From assembly GCF_012926525.1 (NCBI RefSeq), contig NZ_JABBNI010000018.1:30003-94002 (forward strand): 64,000 nt of DNA, read 5' to 3'. The position numbers were made by a program, and so were the translations under genes. The stretch's first letter is position 1, and each line of letters begins with the position of its first letter. The stretch comes from Clostridium muellerianum (lineage in GTDB: Bacteria > Bacillota > Clostridia > Clostridiales > Clostridiaceae). The notes beneath the pieces were generated by a model. The model did no database searches. It was not told the DNA's origin and saw nothing but the letters and a program-made list of their open reading frames with translations. Of the stretch, positions 36,205 through 46,268 are shown in pieces.

Positions 36205-38199
36205 ATGAAAAGTATTAAATCAAAGATAACATTAGTAATTTCTTTAGTATGTGTTTTAAGCTTATTGTTATCATCTATAGTTACTTATTCCATATCCTAT
36301 AATTCTATAATGAAAGAGTCTAAAAATGGACTTGAAACTTCTGCAGATAAGTATTCAGAGCTTATTAACGGTTGGCTTGATGGTCAGGGAAAAATACTTA
36401 ATGAAACTGGTGATGCATTAGAGAATATGGATTCTTTAGATGATGCAAGAATTATGGCATATTTTAAGAAAAAGTTACAAAATAATTCGAATGCTTCAGA
36501 TATATACATAGCCTTTGCTAATAAAAAAATGCTTGTTGGAAGTGGATGGGTTCCACCAGCAGATATGGATTTTACGCAAAGAGTTTGGTATAAAGAAGCA
36601 GTTAAAAAGAATGGATTAATTTATTCTACACCATATATGGATGCTAAAACAAAAGAAATGATGGTAGGTATAGCAAGACCTGTAACTAAAAATGGTGAAT
36701 TAATTGGAGTTTTAGGTTGTGACATTAAATTAGGAACAATCACAAGCATTCTTGAAAAGGCTAAACCTATAGAAAATAGTTATGCTTTTTTAATTGATAA
36801 TGAAAATAATTTTTTGATTCATGCTAATAAGGATTTTAAGCCTACAGACAAAGGGACTCAAAATGTTAATAAAGTTATGAATGGACAGTTTTCTAAAATT
36901 TTAAGTAACGATATTACTACTTTAAAAGATTATGATGGAAAAGAAAAATATTTTGTAACCTCTAAAGTAAAAGTAAGTAATTGGACAGTAGGATTTTCAG
37001 TACCTGTATCTGAAGTAATTAAACCAATGAAAAAATTAGTATTCTCTTTTACTTTAATAACGATTGCAGCGTTATTAGTAGCTGTTGCAGTTTCAGTATA
37101 CTTTGGTAAAAAAATAGGAGATCCTATAATAACTTTATCAAAAGCTATGAAAAAAATAAGCAATTATGATTTAAGTTATGATAATAGTTGTGAAGATCTA
37201 TTGTCTTATAAGGATGAAATAGGACAACTTTCTAATTCATTTACTATAATGCAGAAGGAATTGATAGAATTAATTAAAAAAATAATAGATGGTTCTCAGG
37301 ATATGAGTGCTTCTAGTGAAGAGCTTTCAGCAACTACTGAGGAATTAACATCAAAATTTCACGAAATAAATGAAGCAACTAAAAGTATAGTAGATACTAT
37401 ACAAGAAACAGGTGCTTCTTCAGAAGAAATAACTGCTTCCATAGAAGAAATAAATTCTAATATTATGGAATTAACAGAAAAAGCTGAAGAAGGAAGCAAT
37501 GTTGCAAATGAATCTAAAGAAAGAGCAGTAGAAGGTAGTAATAAAGGAAAAGCATCTATAGAAGAAACAAGAAGTATTTATGAAGATAAGAAACAACAAA
37601 TATTGAAGTCAATAGAAGCTGGAAAGATAGTGGAAAATATAAGAAATATGGCGGAGACTATAGCAAGTATAGCAGAGCAGACAAATTTACTTGCGCTTAA
37701 TGCAGCTATAGAAGCAGCTAGAGCTGGTGAACAAGGTAAAGGCTTTGCTGTGGTAGCAGATGAAGTGAGAAATCTTGCAGAACAATCATCAGAGTCAGTA
37801 ACGGTTATTCAGAATACTATTGAAAAAGTATATGAAGCATTTAAAGATAGTGCCGATAATAGTAATGATATCTTAAAATTTGTAAATGAAAATGTAGATC
37901 CACAGCTTGGAGAATTTAAGAATATGGGAAATCAATACTATAAAGATGCAGAGTTTACTGCACAAATGTCAAAGGAAATAGCTCTTATGTCAGAAAGACT
38001 TAATGCTACAATAGATCAAGTAAGCGAATCAGTACAGAGCATGGCTGGAAATGCCCAGAAATCATCTGAAAGTGCAGAAAAAATAAAAACAAGCATTGAT
38101 GAAACAACAAAAGCTGTAGAGCAAGTAGCGGTGACAGCTCAGGGACAAGCAGAATTTGCTCAAACACTTACTGAAATGATTCAAAAGTTTAAAATTTAA
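36205..38199 (+). CDS. Methyl-accepting chemotaxis protein with extracellular Cache domain
   Basis: A 664-residue receptor. Transmembrane helix one is at about residues 8-30; a roughly 250-residue extracellular dCache-like domain follows ([26 protein letters not shown] is characteristic, with VGIARPV and GVLGCDIKL), then helix two (about 285-308), a HAMP region and the signalling domain with its tip [20 protein letters not shown] and [16 protein letters not shown]. dCache domains of this kind commonly bind amino acids or carboxylates. The frame opens earlier at 36169, but AAAGGAGG points to the ATG at 36205. The PocR-type receptor follows 26 bases later. Confidence 0.92.
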   Translation: MKSIKSKITLVISLVCVLSLLLSSIVTYSISYNSIMKESKNGLETSADKYSELINGWLDGQGKILNETGDALENMDSLDDARIMAYFKKKLQNNSNASDIYIAFANKKMLVGSGWVPPADMDFTQRVWYKEAVKKNGLIYSTPYMDAKTKEMMVGIARPVTKNGELIGVLGCDIKLGTITSILEKAKPIENSYAFLIDNENNFLIHANKDFKPTDKGTQNVNKVMNGQFSKILSNDITTLKDYDGKEKYFVTSKVKVSNWTVGFSVPVSEVIKPMKKLVFSFTLITIAALLVAVAVSVYFGKKIGDPIITLSKAMKKISNYDLSYDNSCEDLLSYKDEIGQLSNSFTIMQKELIELIKKIIDGSQDMSASSEELSATTEELTSKFHEINEATKSIVDTIQETGASSEEITASIEEINSNIMELTEKAEEGSNVANESKERAVEGSNKGKASIEETRSIYEDKKQQILKSIEAGKIVENIRNMAETIASIAEQTNLLALNAAIEAARAGEQGKGFAVVADEVRNLAEQSSESVTVIQNTIEKVYEAFKDSADNSNDILKFVNENVDPQLGEFKNMGNQYYKDAEFTAQMSKEIALMSERLNATIDQVSESVQSMAGNAQKSSESAEKIKTSIDETTKAVEQVAVTAQGQAEFAQTLTEMIQKFKI

Positions 38200-38225
38200 A
38201 TTTAGCATCCTGCGGAGGAATTAAT

Positions 38226-39272
38226 ATGATAAAAATAATTAATGGTAATGATATTGATCTAAATTTAATAGAGATAGAAGATGTTATTAATATTGATTTA
38301 CTTCAAAAGTTTCAGGACAATTTTGCAGAAAGTATGGAAATTGCAAGTATAACTGTAGATGTTAATGGAAAACCAGTAACTAAGCCAAGTTCTTTTACAG
38401 ATTTTTGCATGAAGTTTACCCAATCTACTAATGTAGGTAATGACAGGTGTGCTAAGTCGCATAAAAGAGGCGGCGAAGAAGCAGCAAGAATAGGAAAACC
38501 ACATATTTATACCTGTCATGCAGGATTAGTTGATTTTGCTGCACCTATAATAGTGGAAGGTAGACAAATTGGAACAATTTTAGGTGGACAAATATTAACT
38601 TCTAATCCTAACGAATCAAAATGTAAAGAAACTGCAAAGGAAATAGGAGTTAATGAAAACGGATATGTAGAAGCAGCAAATAAAATAAAGGTTACTACTG
38701 AAAAGAGTGTAAGAGCAGCAGCAGAAGTACTATATATTATTGCTAATGCATTATCAAAAATAGGATATGAAGAATTAAAAATTAAAAGTATGTCTCAGGT
38801 ACTTTCGGATAGTTTTAATCAAATATCAGCAACTATGGAAGAGTTATCGGCATCTTCAGTTAATGTTACTAATAATCAACATACTTTAAGTGAAGAAATA
38901 GTTAATGTAAAAAATATATCTATGGAAATTAATACAATACTTGATTCAATAAAAAGCATAGCAGATCAAACAAAAATGCTTGGCTTAAATGCATCTATAG
39001 AAGCAGCTAGAGCAGGAGAAGTTGGAAGAGGTTTTGGAGTTGTTGCAAAAGAAATAGGAAGTTTGTCCCAAAGTTCCAAGGAAACAGCTCTTAAAATATC
39101 AGAACTTACAGGTAAAATACAGAAATCAGTGGATAAAACTATAGAATCTTCTACTGCTACGCTAGAAACTACAGAACAACAGTCTGCTGCAATTGAAGAA
39201 GTTACTGCAAATTTGCAACAAGTTACAGAACTTACTGATACATTAAATAAATTAGCTAATTCTCATAAATAA
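38226..39272 (+). CDS. Soluble chemoreceptor with N-terminal PocR sensory domain
   Basis: A 348-residue protein with no transmembrane helix. Residues 20-175 form a PocR domain ([20 protein letters not shown], then [34 protein letters not shown] and GTILGGQI), which has a conserved Cys set and is thought to bind small molecules such as diols or hydrocarbons. Residues 200-345 are an MCP signalling coiled coil with the tip [20 protein letters not shown]. Translationally close to the membrane receptor at 36205, so probably co-expressed and perhaps part of the same array. GCGGAGG precedes the ATG. Confidence 0.88.
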   Translation: MIKIINGNDIDLNLIEIEDVINIDLLQKFQDNFAESMEIASITVDVNGKPVTKPSSFTDFCMKFTQSTNVGNDRCAKSHKRGGEEAARIGKPHIYTCHAGLVDFAAPIIVEGRQIGTILGGQILTSNPNESKCKETAKEIGVNENGYVEAANKIKVTTEKSVRAAAEVLYIIANALSKIGYEELKIKSMSQVLSDSFNQISATMEELSASSVNVTNNQHTLSEEIVNVKNISMEINTILDSIKSIADQTKMLGLNASIEAARAGEVGRGFGVVAKEIGSLSQSSKETALKISELTGKIQKSVDKTIESSTATLETTEQQSAAIEEVTANLQQVTELTDTLNKLANSHK

Positions 39273-39333
39273 AAATGTTTCTATTATCAGGTTTAATGAA
39301 AAATTTTTAAAAATGGAAGTATATTAAATAAGG

Positions 39334-39378
39334 ATAACATTCACATGAAATTCAAAGTTTTATGCGAATGTTATTTTA
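39334..39378 (+). terminator. Terminator after the chemoreceptor operon
   Basis: ATAACATTC (39334-39342) pairs with GAATGTTAT (39366-39374), extended by CAT/ATG, then TTTT. Confidence 0.8.
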
Positions 39379-39403
39379 ATATGTTTATTAAAGGAGTGAA
39401 AGT

Positions 39404-39853
39404 ATGGAGTGGAAATTAAAGAAATTTGAAGAATTAACCAATGAGGAGCTGTATAAAGTACTACAATTAAGAAATGATGTATTTATAGTTGAACAGCAGT
39501 GTCCATATGAAGATTGTGATGGAAGAGATAAAGAGTCATATCACTTATTTCTTGAAGACAAGGATAACATAGTTGCTTATTCTAGAATATTAAAAAAAGG
39601 TGTTTCTTATGACGAAGTATCAATTGGAAGAGTAGTTGTAAATAAAAATTATAGGGGAAAATCTATAGCAAGAGAATTGCTTATAAAAGCAATTAAATTT
39701 ATTGAGGAAACTTTAAAAGAAACAGAAATTAGAATAGGTGCTCAAGCATATTTAATAGGTTTTTATGAAAGTCTTGGATTTAAGGCAGTTTCTAGTGAGT
39801 ACTTGGAGGATGAAATTCCACATTTAGAAATGCTTTATAAGAAATCTAAATAA
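39404..39853 (+). CDS. elaA: ElaA-type GNAT acetyltransferase
   Basis: A 149-residue GNAT-fold N-acyltransferase. ELYKVLQLRNDVFIVEQQCPY and the DGRDKESYHLFL segment are ElaA hallmarks; the acetyl-CoA loop is GRVVVNKNYRGKSIARELL. The natural acceptor is unknown. AAAGGAGTGA precedes the ATG. It is a single-gene unit between two terminators. Confidence 0.88.
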   Translation: MEWKLKKFEELTNEELYKVLQLRNDVFIVEQQCPYEDCDGRDKESYHLFLEDKDNIVAYSRILKKGVSYDEVSIGRVVVNKNYRGKSIARELLIKAIKFIEETLKETEIRIGAQAYLIGFYESLGFKAVSSEYLEDEIPHLEMLYKKSK

Positions 39854-39921
39854 TTTAAATCGAGGATTTAATATACCATGTATTTATAAAAAATATAAGT
39901 AATAGAACTCGGTATTCTAAG

Positions 39922-39977
39922 ATAAATAAGGGACTTTTCAAAATATATATATGCATTTTGAAAAGTCCCTTATTTAT
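39922..39977 (+). terminator. Terminator after elaA
   Basis: A stem of more than 20 bp (AAGGGACTTTTCAAAAT as left arm) ending in TTATTTAT. Confidence 0.9.
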
Positions 39978-40087
39978 AATTCAGCTACAACTAAGAACTT
40001 GCTTTTTATGTTTTGTGTGATTGTAACGGAATAAATTGCTTTTTAATATAATAGAAAAAGCACACTAAACATAAGTGATGCAAGGAG

Positions 40088-41044
40088 ATGTTGAAATTGA
40101 ATGATGATTGCTTGAAAATATTATTTGATAATTGTTTGAATTTAAGGTTGAATGATTTGGGAAATATTATATTAAGTTATAGATCTAGGCAAGAAAGGTT
40201 TAAAGAAAGATTTTCGATAATCTTTATGGGGGATACCCATATTAATAAAACCTGTGGAGAAGAAAAAGTAACAAATTTAGAAAAATATTCTCGCTTGTTG
40301 AAAAAGGCAATGCAATGTGAAAATGTATTATGCATTATCCATGGGGGAGATGGAACAAACAATGGAACCAAGGAAGGATTAATGAAGTTTGCAAATAAAA
40401 CTAAAGAAATATTATATAAAGATACTGTAAAGGAAGATTATATTCCTTTTTTTATGAATATCGGAAATCATGAATACACTAATTCTACAGCTAGTGAAAT
40501 TAACTATATTGAATTAATAGGTAGAACTAACCAAATAATAAGTTTAATTCCTCAAAAGCTAAGTATTATATTGTTAAATACAGGATGCAAATCTGATGGA
40601 TTTTTTAATAAACACAGTTACTTTAAAAAAGAACTTAATAAAATAGAGGATTATATAAATGAAACAGATGCACATGTAAACTTTCTTATAGATATGCATA
40701 TTCCACCTAGTATGGGAGAATTAGAGGACAAAGATCATAAAAACAAAACACCACATTCTCTAAATTGTATATTTACCAATAATTTCAATGAGTTTATAGA
40801 CATATATAGTAGTAAGATAATTGCGATAGTAACTCATCATCTTCACTGTTTTTATCAGAAAAATACTTGTGCACCTGTTGTTAAATATGGTAATATACCT
40901 TTTTATTTAACTGCCAATGCTGGCCACTGTACTTTTTGTGAAAACAGGATTTATCCTAGTGAATTTTTAAAGTTCGATTTTCAGTTGAATGGTGATTTAG
41001 ATAGAGAGTTAAAGATTATTAATGTTAATAGGATAAGATTATAA
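40088..41044 (+). CDS. Calcineurin-like metallophosphoesterase
   Basis: An approximately 315-residue protein with the five-block metallophosphoesterase signature: GDTHIN (residue about 48), HGGDGTN, NIGNHEYTN, a metal-binding IDMHIP and THHLHCFY. No signal peptide or membrane segment is seen. The substrate (phosphodiester or phosphomonoester) cannot be deduced. The start is uncertain: ATG at 40088 touches AAGGAG, while the TTG at 40097 has nine-base spacing and may be the true start. Flanked by terminators, so monocistronic. Confidence 0.8.
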   Translation: MLKLNDDCLKILFDNCLNLRLNDLGNIILSYRSRQERFKERFSIIFMGDTHINKTCGEEKVTNLEKYSRLLKKAMQCENVLCIIHGGDGTNNGTKEGLMKFANKTKEILYKDTVKEDYIPFFMNIGNHEYTNSTASEINYIELIGRTNQIISLIPQKLSIILLNTGCKSDGFFNKHSYFKKELNKIEDYINETDAHVNFLIDMHIPPSMGELEDKDHKNKTPHSLNCIFTNNFNEFIDIYSSKIIAIVTHHLHCFYQKNTCAPVVKYGNIPFYLTANAGHCTFCENRIYPSEFLKFDFQLNGDLDRELKIINVNRIRL

Positions 41045-41090
41045 TAGAGAACTTAATGTAAAAAAGTGGTTGCAATATAAATAAAATATT

Positions 41091-41135
41091 AAAAAGCGTT
41101 TGATATCTATGATTTTAATTATCAAGCGCTTTTTG
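41091..41135. terminator. Bidirectional terminator
   Basis: A 15-bp stem (41091-41105 with 41121-41135, one G-T) between the phosphoesterase and the converging glycosyltransferase. Confidence 0.88.
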
Positions 41136-41146
41136 CATATTTACAA

Positions 41147-42253
41147 TTAATCATTGCTAATAACACTTAAGATAAAGTTCACAATGTCTTTTGCAGAATT
41201 AGCAGTATTATAGTTTCTTTGGGACTTTTTTATTTTGTTTAAATTTTCTCCATTATTTTTCATCAAATTCTCTATAGTATCTTTCATTTTTTTTATATCT
41301 GTACATACTACTGCTAGATTATAGTTTTCGGCAAATTTAGGATTGCCTTCCTCTTGCCCAGGTAAAGCACCAGTAATGACTAAAGGTATATTAGATGCTG
41401 TACATTCCATCATAACATTTGGACTGCCACGGGTAATGGCAATGTCAGAAGAAAACATCAACTCCTGTATATTTTCCATAAAACCATAGATTTCAACTTT
41501 GTCACCATACTTTTCGCCTAGTGATTTGGTAAGTGCATTTCTAAGTCTTGTATTTCTTCCTGCAATAATTCTAACAATGCAGTTGAAGTTACCAAGAAGA
41601 ACTTCAGCTATTTTTCTCATATTACCAACACCTTCACCACCGCTCATTATTAAGCATTTTAAAGGTTCATCTGATTTATAACCACTATGTTCTTCGTGAT
41701 TATAAAACCTTGAACGCACAGGAAAGCCCAAAACTTTAATTTTTTCTTCTGGAATACCATATTCTATGCACTTATCTTTTGCTTCTACAGTAGGACTTAT
41801 AATATAATCAGCTCTAGTATCTGCCCAAAGAGGATAGATACTCACTAGATCTGCTATTAAAGTAACAAATGGTATTTTAATTTTATTTTGTTCTAATACA
41901 TTTATAACAGAACCATTAAAGTTAGGATGTACAGATAAAATTAGATCAGGATTAACTTCTTTTATAAGCTTCAGTAAATTATCCCTTATTATTAATTCAA
42001 TAAATTCATTAACTAATAGAGGCTTTAGGGTAGAAACATTCCATACTAACTCCCATAAACTTTCAGATTTTCTTGTTATGGGACCATAGGATTTACCTAT
42101 TTTTAAAAGGGTATTACCACCCAGCGAAAATCCATCTACCACATGAATTTTAACATTGTTATTTTGAGAAAAAACTTCACATAAAGATTCTGTTATACTT
42201 TTGTGACCATGTCCTGTGTAATCAGAGGAAATAATAAGTATATTTTTAGTCAT
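41147..42253 (-). CDS. MGDG synthase/UgtP-type glycosyltransferase
   Basis: A 368-residue GT28-family glycosyltransferase. The N-terminal MTKNILIISSDYTGHGHKS is the membrane-associating acceptor loop of the monogalactosyldiacylglycerol synthase/UgtP group, and SGGEGVGNMRKIAEVLL plus DIAITRGSPNVMMECTA form the UDP-sugar site. It probably transfers glucose or galactose to diacylglycerol or a related lipid at the membrane. The ATG at 42265 abuts AAAGGA; the ATG at 42253 gives MTKN and better spacing. The C-terminal PGQEEGNPKF is well conserved. Confidence 0.85.
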   Translation of the reverse strand: MTKNILIISSDYTGHGHKSITESLCEVFSQNNNVKIHVVDGFSLGGNTLLKIGKSYGPITRKSESLWELVWNVSTLKPLLVNEFIELIIRDNLLKLIKEVNPDLILSVHPNFNGSVINVLEQNKIKIPFVTLIADLVSIYPLWADTRADYIISPTVEAKDKCIEYGIPEEKIKVLGFPVRSRFYNHEEHSGYKSDEPLKCLIMSGGEGVGNMRKIAEVLLGNFNCIVRIIAGRNTRLRNALTKSLGEKYGDKVEIYGFMENIQELMFSSDIAITRGSPNVMMECTASNIPLVITGALPGQEEGNPKFAENYNLAVVCTDIKKMKDTIENLMKNNGENLNKIKKSQRNYNTANSAKDIVNFILSVISND

Positions 42254-42456
42254 AATAAATATCATTCCTTTCTTAAATATGTATCCATGAGAACATTTAA
42301 AATTGCAAAAAATTTATTCTAGCTCATAATAAATTAAGTAAAAAACTTTTTTATTTAATTATGTTACGTTAAAAATTAATTTTTTATGTAGATTTGGTAG
42401 AAACTATACTTTATTAGATAAGTATTTATTCAACTTTCATTTAATATAATGAGCAA

Positions 42457-42745
42457 GTTGCTATGTAACTGCGAGTAACCGAATAAACGCTAAGCTGTAT
42501 TCCGGCTGATATATGTTGTGCAGGAACACTCGCTTCATTTAAGAAGTATTAATGCTTGATCTATTAAAAAATAGCTACCTCCTCAAATGTGACGTCCTGT
42601 CACTTTCGGAGCTTTTGCCTTCCTGGCAAAAATTACGCTATTTTTCAATATCTCAAGCAAAGAACTTCTAAAATTCCCTCGAATGTTCCTGAACAACATA
42701 TATCAGTCTTCATACAGATTAACGTTTCTTCTTACTGCAGCGTAC
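42457..42745 (-). repeat. Large palindromic element, copy 2 (second hairpin only, inverted)
   Basis: The reverse complement of the second hairpin of the full element at 44915-45168. It begins with a decayed right end (TGCGAGTAACCGAAT), has arms GCTGTATTCCGGCTGATATA and TATATCAGTCTTCATACAG, and keeps both tip hairpins (42589-42603 and 42613-42631) and the GAGGAGG tract on the minus strand. The first hairpin is absent. The flanking gap 42254-42904 has no other gene. Confidence 0.8.
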
Positions 42746-42883
42746 ATATATACTATTATTTATGTATTTTTAAGTTATCTATCTTTAATTATAACTTAAG
42801 GTGTATCTTGTAAAATCAGTAAACAGTATCTATTAGAAAGTTGCTTTGAATATGAGTGAGCTTATGAAAAGGGGTGAAGATTT

Positions 42884-44281
42884 ACGGATAAGAAAAACTT
42901 AAAAATGATATATACCATATCGGTCTTTGTAGCATTAGCTGCTTTTGATAACATTATTATAGGATTATTTCCACCGCTATTTTCTTCTATAGCTAAAGAT
43001 CTAAAGATAAATTTATCTGCACTTGGAGTTGTATCAGCTGTTAATATTTTAGTTACGGCACTTTCATCAGTTTACTGGGGATATCTTTCAGGAAAATTTA
43101 AAAGAAAGAAGCTAATTATTATAGGTACTGTTTTTTGGTCAATATCAGTGTTCTTGACCTCTATTAGTAATAATTATATACAACTTTTGATTTTTCAAAT
43201 TTTTACTGGAATAGGTCTTGGATGTATAGCATCTATTGGATTTAGTGTTTTAACTGATTACATTCCCCACAAAAAGCGTGGTATGATTTTAAGCCTTTGG
43301 GGAATGTCACAAGGTTTTGGTGGAATTGCAGGATCCTTAATGGCTTCTCTTACTGCTACTTATGCAGGGTGGAGAGAACCATTTAAAATTGTAAGTATAA
43401 TAGGTTTTTTATTAATTATTTTATATCTTTTTATAAAAGAGCCTAACTTAGGAGAAGCTGAACCTGAGTTAAAGGAACTTGTTAAAGAGGGATATGAATA
43501 TAATTACAATATAGAATTTAACCAACTATATGAATTAGCTTTAAAACATAGTAACGTTTTATTATTTTTTCAAGGCTTTTTTATGAATATTACAACTGGA
43601 AGTTTGATATGGCTGCCAACGCTGTATATTTCAAAAATTCAGTATCAAGGATATGATAATAAAACTGCAGTAATTGCTTCAGGTTTTCTTTTTGCTTTAT
43701 TTCAAGTAGGCGGGTTAACATCATCATTTTTTGGTCATCTAGGCGACAGGGCTCAAAGAAAAAGCTATAAAGGAAGGGCTATACTAACTTCATTTTTTGT
43801 TTTTATTACTATGCCATTTTATGTATTAATGTTTATAGTACCAATGAATAAGTTATTATTGCCCGGGAATTATAATGCACCTTTAATCTTTTTTAATTTA
43901 TTAAAACAGATAGCTATAAATCCATGGATAATGACAATGTTTATTTTATCTTTTTTTGCATCATCAGCGCAATCTGCAAATACACCAAATTGGCTTGCAT
44001 TGATAACAGATGTAAATCTTCCAGAGCATAGAGGAACCTCCTTTAGTACAGCTAATCTTGCTAATAGCTTAGGTAGAACTTTAGGAAATGTTGGAGTTGG
44101 AACACTTTTAGCTGCTGTGTCTAGATACTCAGTAGAACCTAATAACTATATAATTACTTTGTCAATATTTCAATTATTTCTCATTCCAGCGGCCTTTTGT
44201 TATGTAAAAATGGCTAAAAGTAATGTTAAAGACATTAGTGAAGTTAAAGAAATTCTTTATAAACGATCAAAATCAACATAG
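42884..44281 (+). CDS. Major facilitator superfamily transporter with possible ACG start
   Basis: A protein of about 465 residues with 12 predicted transmembrane helices. N-terminal half: VALAAFDNIIIGLFPPLFSSIA and the loop 2-3 motif GYLSGKFKRKKLIII; mid-loop segment TDYIPHKKRGMILSLWGMSQG; second-half GHLGDRAQRKSYKGR. The first in-frame ATG (42905) has no RBS and would start just before helix one. An ideal AAAGGGGTGA instead points to codon 42884, which is ACG followed by GAT AAG AAA AAC TTA AAA. An ATG-to-ACG change, or use of ACG, is likely. Substrate unknown; the large cytoplasmic loop resembles drug or sugar-phosphate carriers only loosely. Confidence 0.78.
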   Translation, partial: TDKKNLKMIYTISVFVALAAFDNIIIGLFPPLFSSIAKDLKINLSALGVVSAVNILVTALSSVYWGYLSGKFKRKKLIIIGTVFWSISVFLTSISNNYIQLLIFQIFTGIGLGCIASIGFSVLTDYIPHKKRGMILSLWGMSQGFGGIAGSLMASLTATYAGWREPFKIVSIIGFLLIILYLFIKEPNLGEAEPELKELVKEGYEYNYNIEFNQLYELALKHSNVLLFFQGFFMNITTGSLIWLPTLYISKIQYQGYDNKTAVIASGFLFALFQVGGLTSSFFGHLGDRAQRKSYKGRAILTSFFVFITMPFYVLMFIVPMNKLLLPGNYNAPLIFFNLLKQIAINPWIMTMFILSFFASSAQSANTPNWLALITDVNLPEHRGTSFSTANLANSLGRTLGNVGVGTLLAAVSRYSVEPNNYIITLSIFQLFLIPAAFCYVKMAKSNVKDISEVKEILYKRSKST

Positions 44282-44330
44282 CTTTATATCATTTTCAGCA
44301 TTCTAGTAAACTATTAAACTTTCATATGTT

Positions 44331-45189
44331 AAAAATAATGCGACGCAACTAAGATATTGAAGTACGGTAGTAGTTTGTATTTTAACTTTTACTACGTGAT
44401 ATATAATAAGTGTTTCATCACTGCTAAATGTTTTTAATTATTCTAAGCTCAAAATTCATGAAAACCTAAGAACTTTGCCAAACTCGGTTCCCTCAAACAA
44501 GGCTAAAGTTCTAAGGCTTTCCTTAACTTCTCGCTAAGACTAATAAGAAAACAATTTAGCTAATGTGATGAAACACTTATTATATATCCCTACGTAAAAG
44601 TCAAAATTCAAACTAGTTACTTCAGTTATACAAATTTAGGTTTATTGTTATATATAATCTGGCTTAATCAAAATTGTATTTGATTAAAAGTTAATATCGC
44701 TAAAGAATTGAGGCGGAGCCTGTTGTTTAATATATTAAATTTATGTAGAAGTTATTTTCTGTTTTATAGAAATATCTCGAAAGAGATTAACAAGTTAGAT
44801 AGTTTTCTATTAAATGCTTTGTATCTCTTGATGTAAGTAGTAAATATTGTGAAAGCTACGCTTTTTAAATATGGAGTTACAAGCCTTTTGAAATAATGCT
44901 ATACGCAATGTACTAAGAAGAAACGTTAAGCTGTATGAAGACTGATATATGTTGTGAAGGAACATTCGAGCAAATTTTAGAAGTTCTTTGCTTGAGATAT
45001 TGAAAAATGTCGTAATTTTTGCCAGGACGGCAAAAGCTCCGAAAGTGACAGGACGTCACATTTGAGGAGGTAGGCATTTTTCAATATCTCAGGCATTAGA
45101 ACTTCTTAAATGAGGCGAGTGTTCCTTCACAACATATATCAGCCGGAATACAGCTTAACGTTTCTTCGGTTACTTGCGTCGTATTATGC
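44331..45189. repeat. Large palindromic element, copy 3 (full length, about 860 bp)
   Basis: The ends AATGCGACGCAA (44337-44348) and TTGCGTCGTATTATGC (45174-45189) are inverted with one mismatch. Hairpin one spans about 44372-44613 with the tip ACTCGGTTCCCTCAAACAA; the spacer is 44614-44914; hairpin two spans 44915-45168, with arms of about 95 bases at roughly 84 percent match by eye. The tip of hairpin two holds TTTTGCC-AGGAC-GGCAAAA (45017-45035), GTGAC-AGGAC-GTCAC (45045-45059) and GAGGAGG (45064). No conserved ORF. It ends 14 bases from the corA stop. Confidence 0.88.
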
Positions 45190-45203
45190 TTTAAATGTAA
45201 GGC

Positions 45204-46268
45204 TTAAATCCATGTTTTCTTTTTAAAGTATCTAATCATTAGTAATGTAATAATTATTACAATAACCCAAAAGAGTCCGTAACCATAAGGCATCTCTAAT
45301 TCTGGAATGTACTTAAAATTCATACCGTATACTCCAGCTAAAAATGTTATTGGAATAAAAATAGTGGATATTATAGTTAAAACTTTCATAACATCATTTG
45401 TTTTGTTGCTTATACTTGAAAGATAAGTATCTAACATACCGGATAACATATCTCTATATACTTCTACAGTATCAATTATTTGTATAATATGATCATATAC
45501 ATCTCTTAAATATACTATAGTGTTTTCAGAAAAACGAGAGTTATCACCTCTTACAAGTATGCTTACAACTTCTCTTAAAGGCCATATAGAATTGCGCAAA
45601 AAGAGCATTTCTCTTTTGAGATTGTGTATACTTTTTAAAATTCCCTTTTGAGGATTATTTATTAATGCATCTTCAACAGAATCTATTTTATTGCCGAAGT
45701 TTTCAAGTATAACAAAATAACTATCTACAACGGCATCAATTAAGCCGTATAGAAGATAATCAGCCCCGAGTTTTCTTATATTACCATTAGATACCTTAAT
45801 TCTATTTTTAACATTATCAAATACACCTATATCTCTTTCTTGAAAACTAATAATGCAATTATTAACAAAAACAAAGCTTACCTGTTCAGATTTTATTTTC
45901 TTTAAGTTCTTATTATAGGTAAGAACTTTTAATACAATAAATATACAATCATCATAATCGTCAATTTTAGCTCTCTGTCCTGTGTTTAATATATCCTCAA
46001 GTAATAGAGGATGAAGATTAAATTCTTTACCTATTCTTTCTATAATGGACACATCCTGAAGACCTTCAATGTTTAACCAATTTATTTTTTTATTATCAAT
46101 ATAGGAGAAGCATTTATCTATATCATTTGTATGAAATGTTTCTTCTGTTTCCTTATCATACTTAATAAATGTTATTTCTGAATTTTCTTTAAACCTGCTG
46201 CCGATGTGTACAAGAGTTCCAGGGGCAGAACCTACTTTTTTAGGATTATTAACAATATATCTGCTCAT
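45204..46268 (-). CDS. corA: CorA-family Mg2+/Co2+ transporter
   Basis: A 354-residue pentameric divalent-cation channel. A large cytoplasmic alpha/beta-plus-helical domain (residues 1-290) is followed by two C-terminal transmembrane helices; the selectivity motif GVYGMNF lies between them (about residue 310). Terminates in the usual basic KKKTWI. An in-frame ATG at 46283 exists, but GGTGGTGAA points to the ATG at 46268. Its 3' end adjoins the large palindromic element. Confidence 0.93.
   Translation of the reverse strand: MSRYIVNNPKKVGSAPGTLVHIGSRFKENSEITFIKYDKETEETFHTNDIDKCFSYIDNKKINWLNIEGLQDVSIIERIGKEFNLHPLLLEDILNTGQRAKIDDYDDCIFIVLKVLTYNKNLKKIKSEQVSFVFVNNCIISFQERDIGVFDNVKNRIKVSNGNIRKLGADYLLYGLIDAVVDSYFVILENFGNKIDSVEDALINNPQKGILKSIHNLKREMLFLRNSIWPLREVVSILVRGDNSRFSENTIVYLRDVYDHIIQIIDTVEVYRDMLSGMLDTYLSSISNKTNDVMKVLTIISTIFIPITFLAGVYGMNFKYIPELEMPYGYGLFWVIVIIITLLMIRYFKKKTWI

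Noticed and set aside
42589..42813. 74-residue open frame
   Set aside because: It lies within the inverted hairpin-two repeat, has no RBS and is not kept in the other copies.
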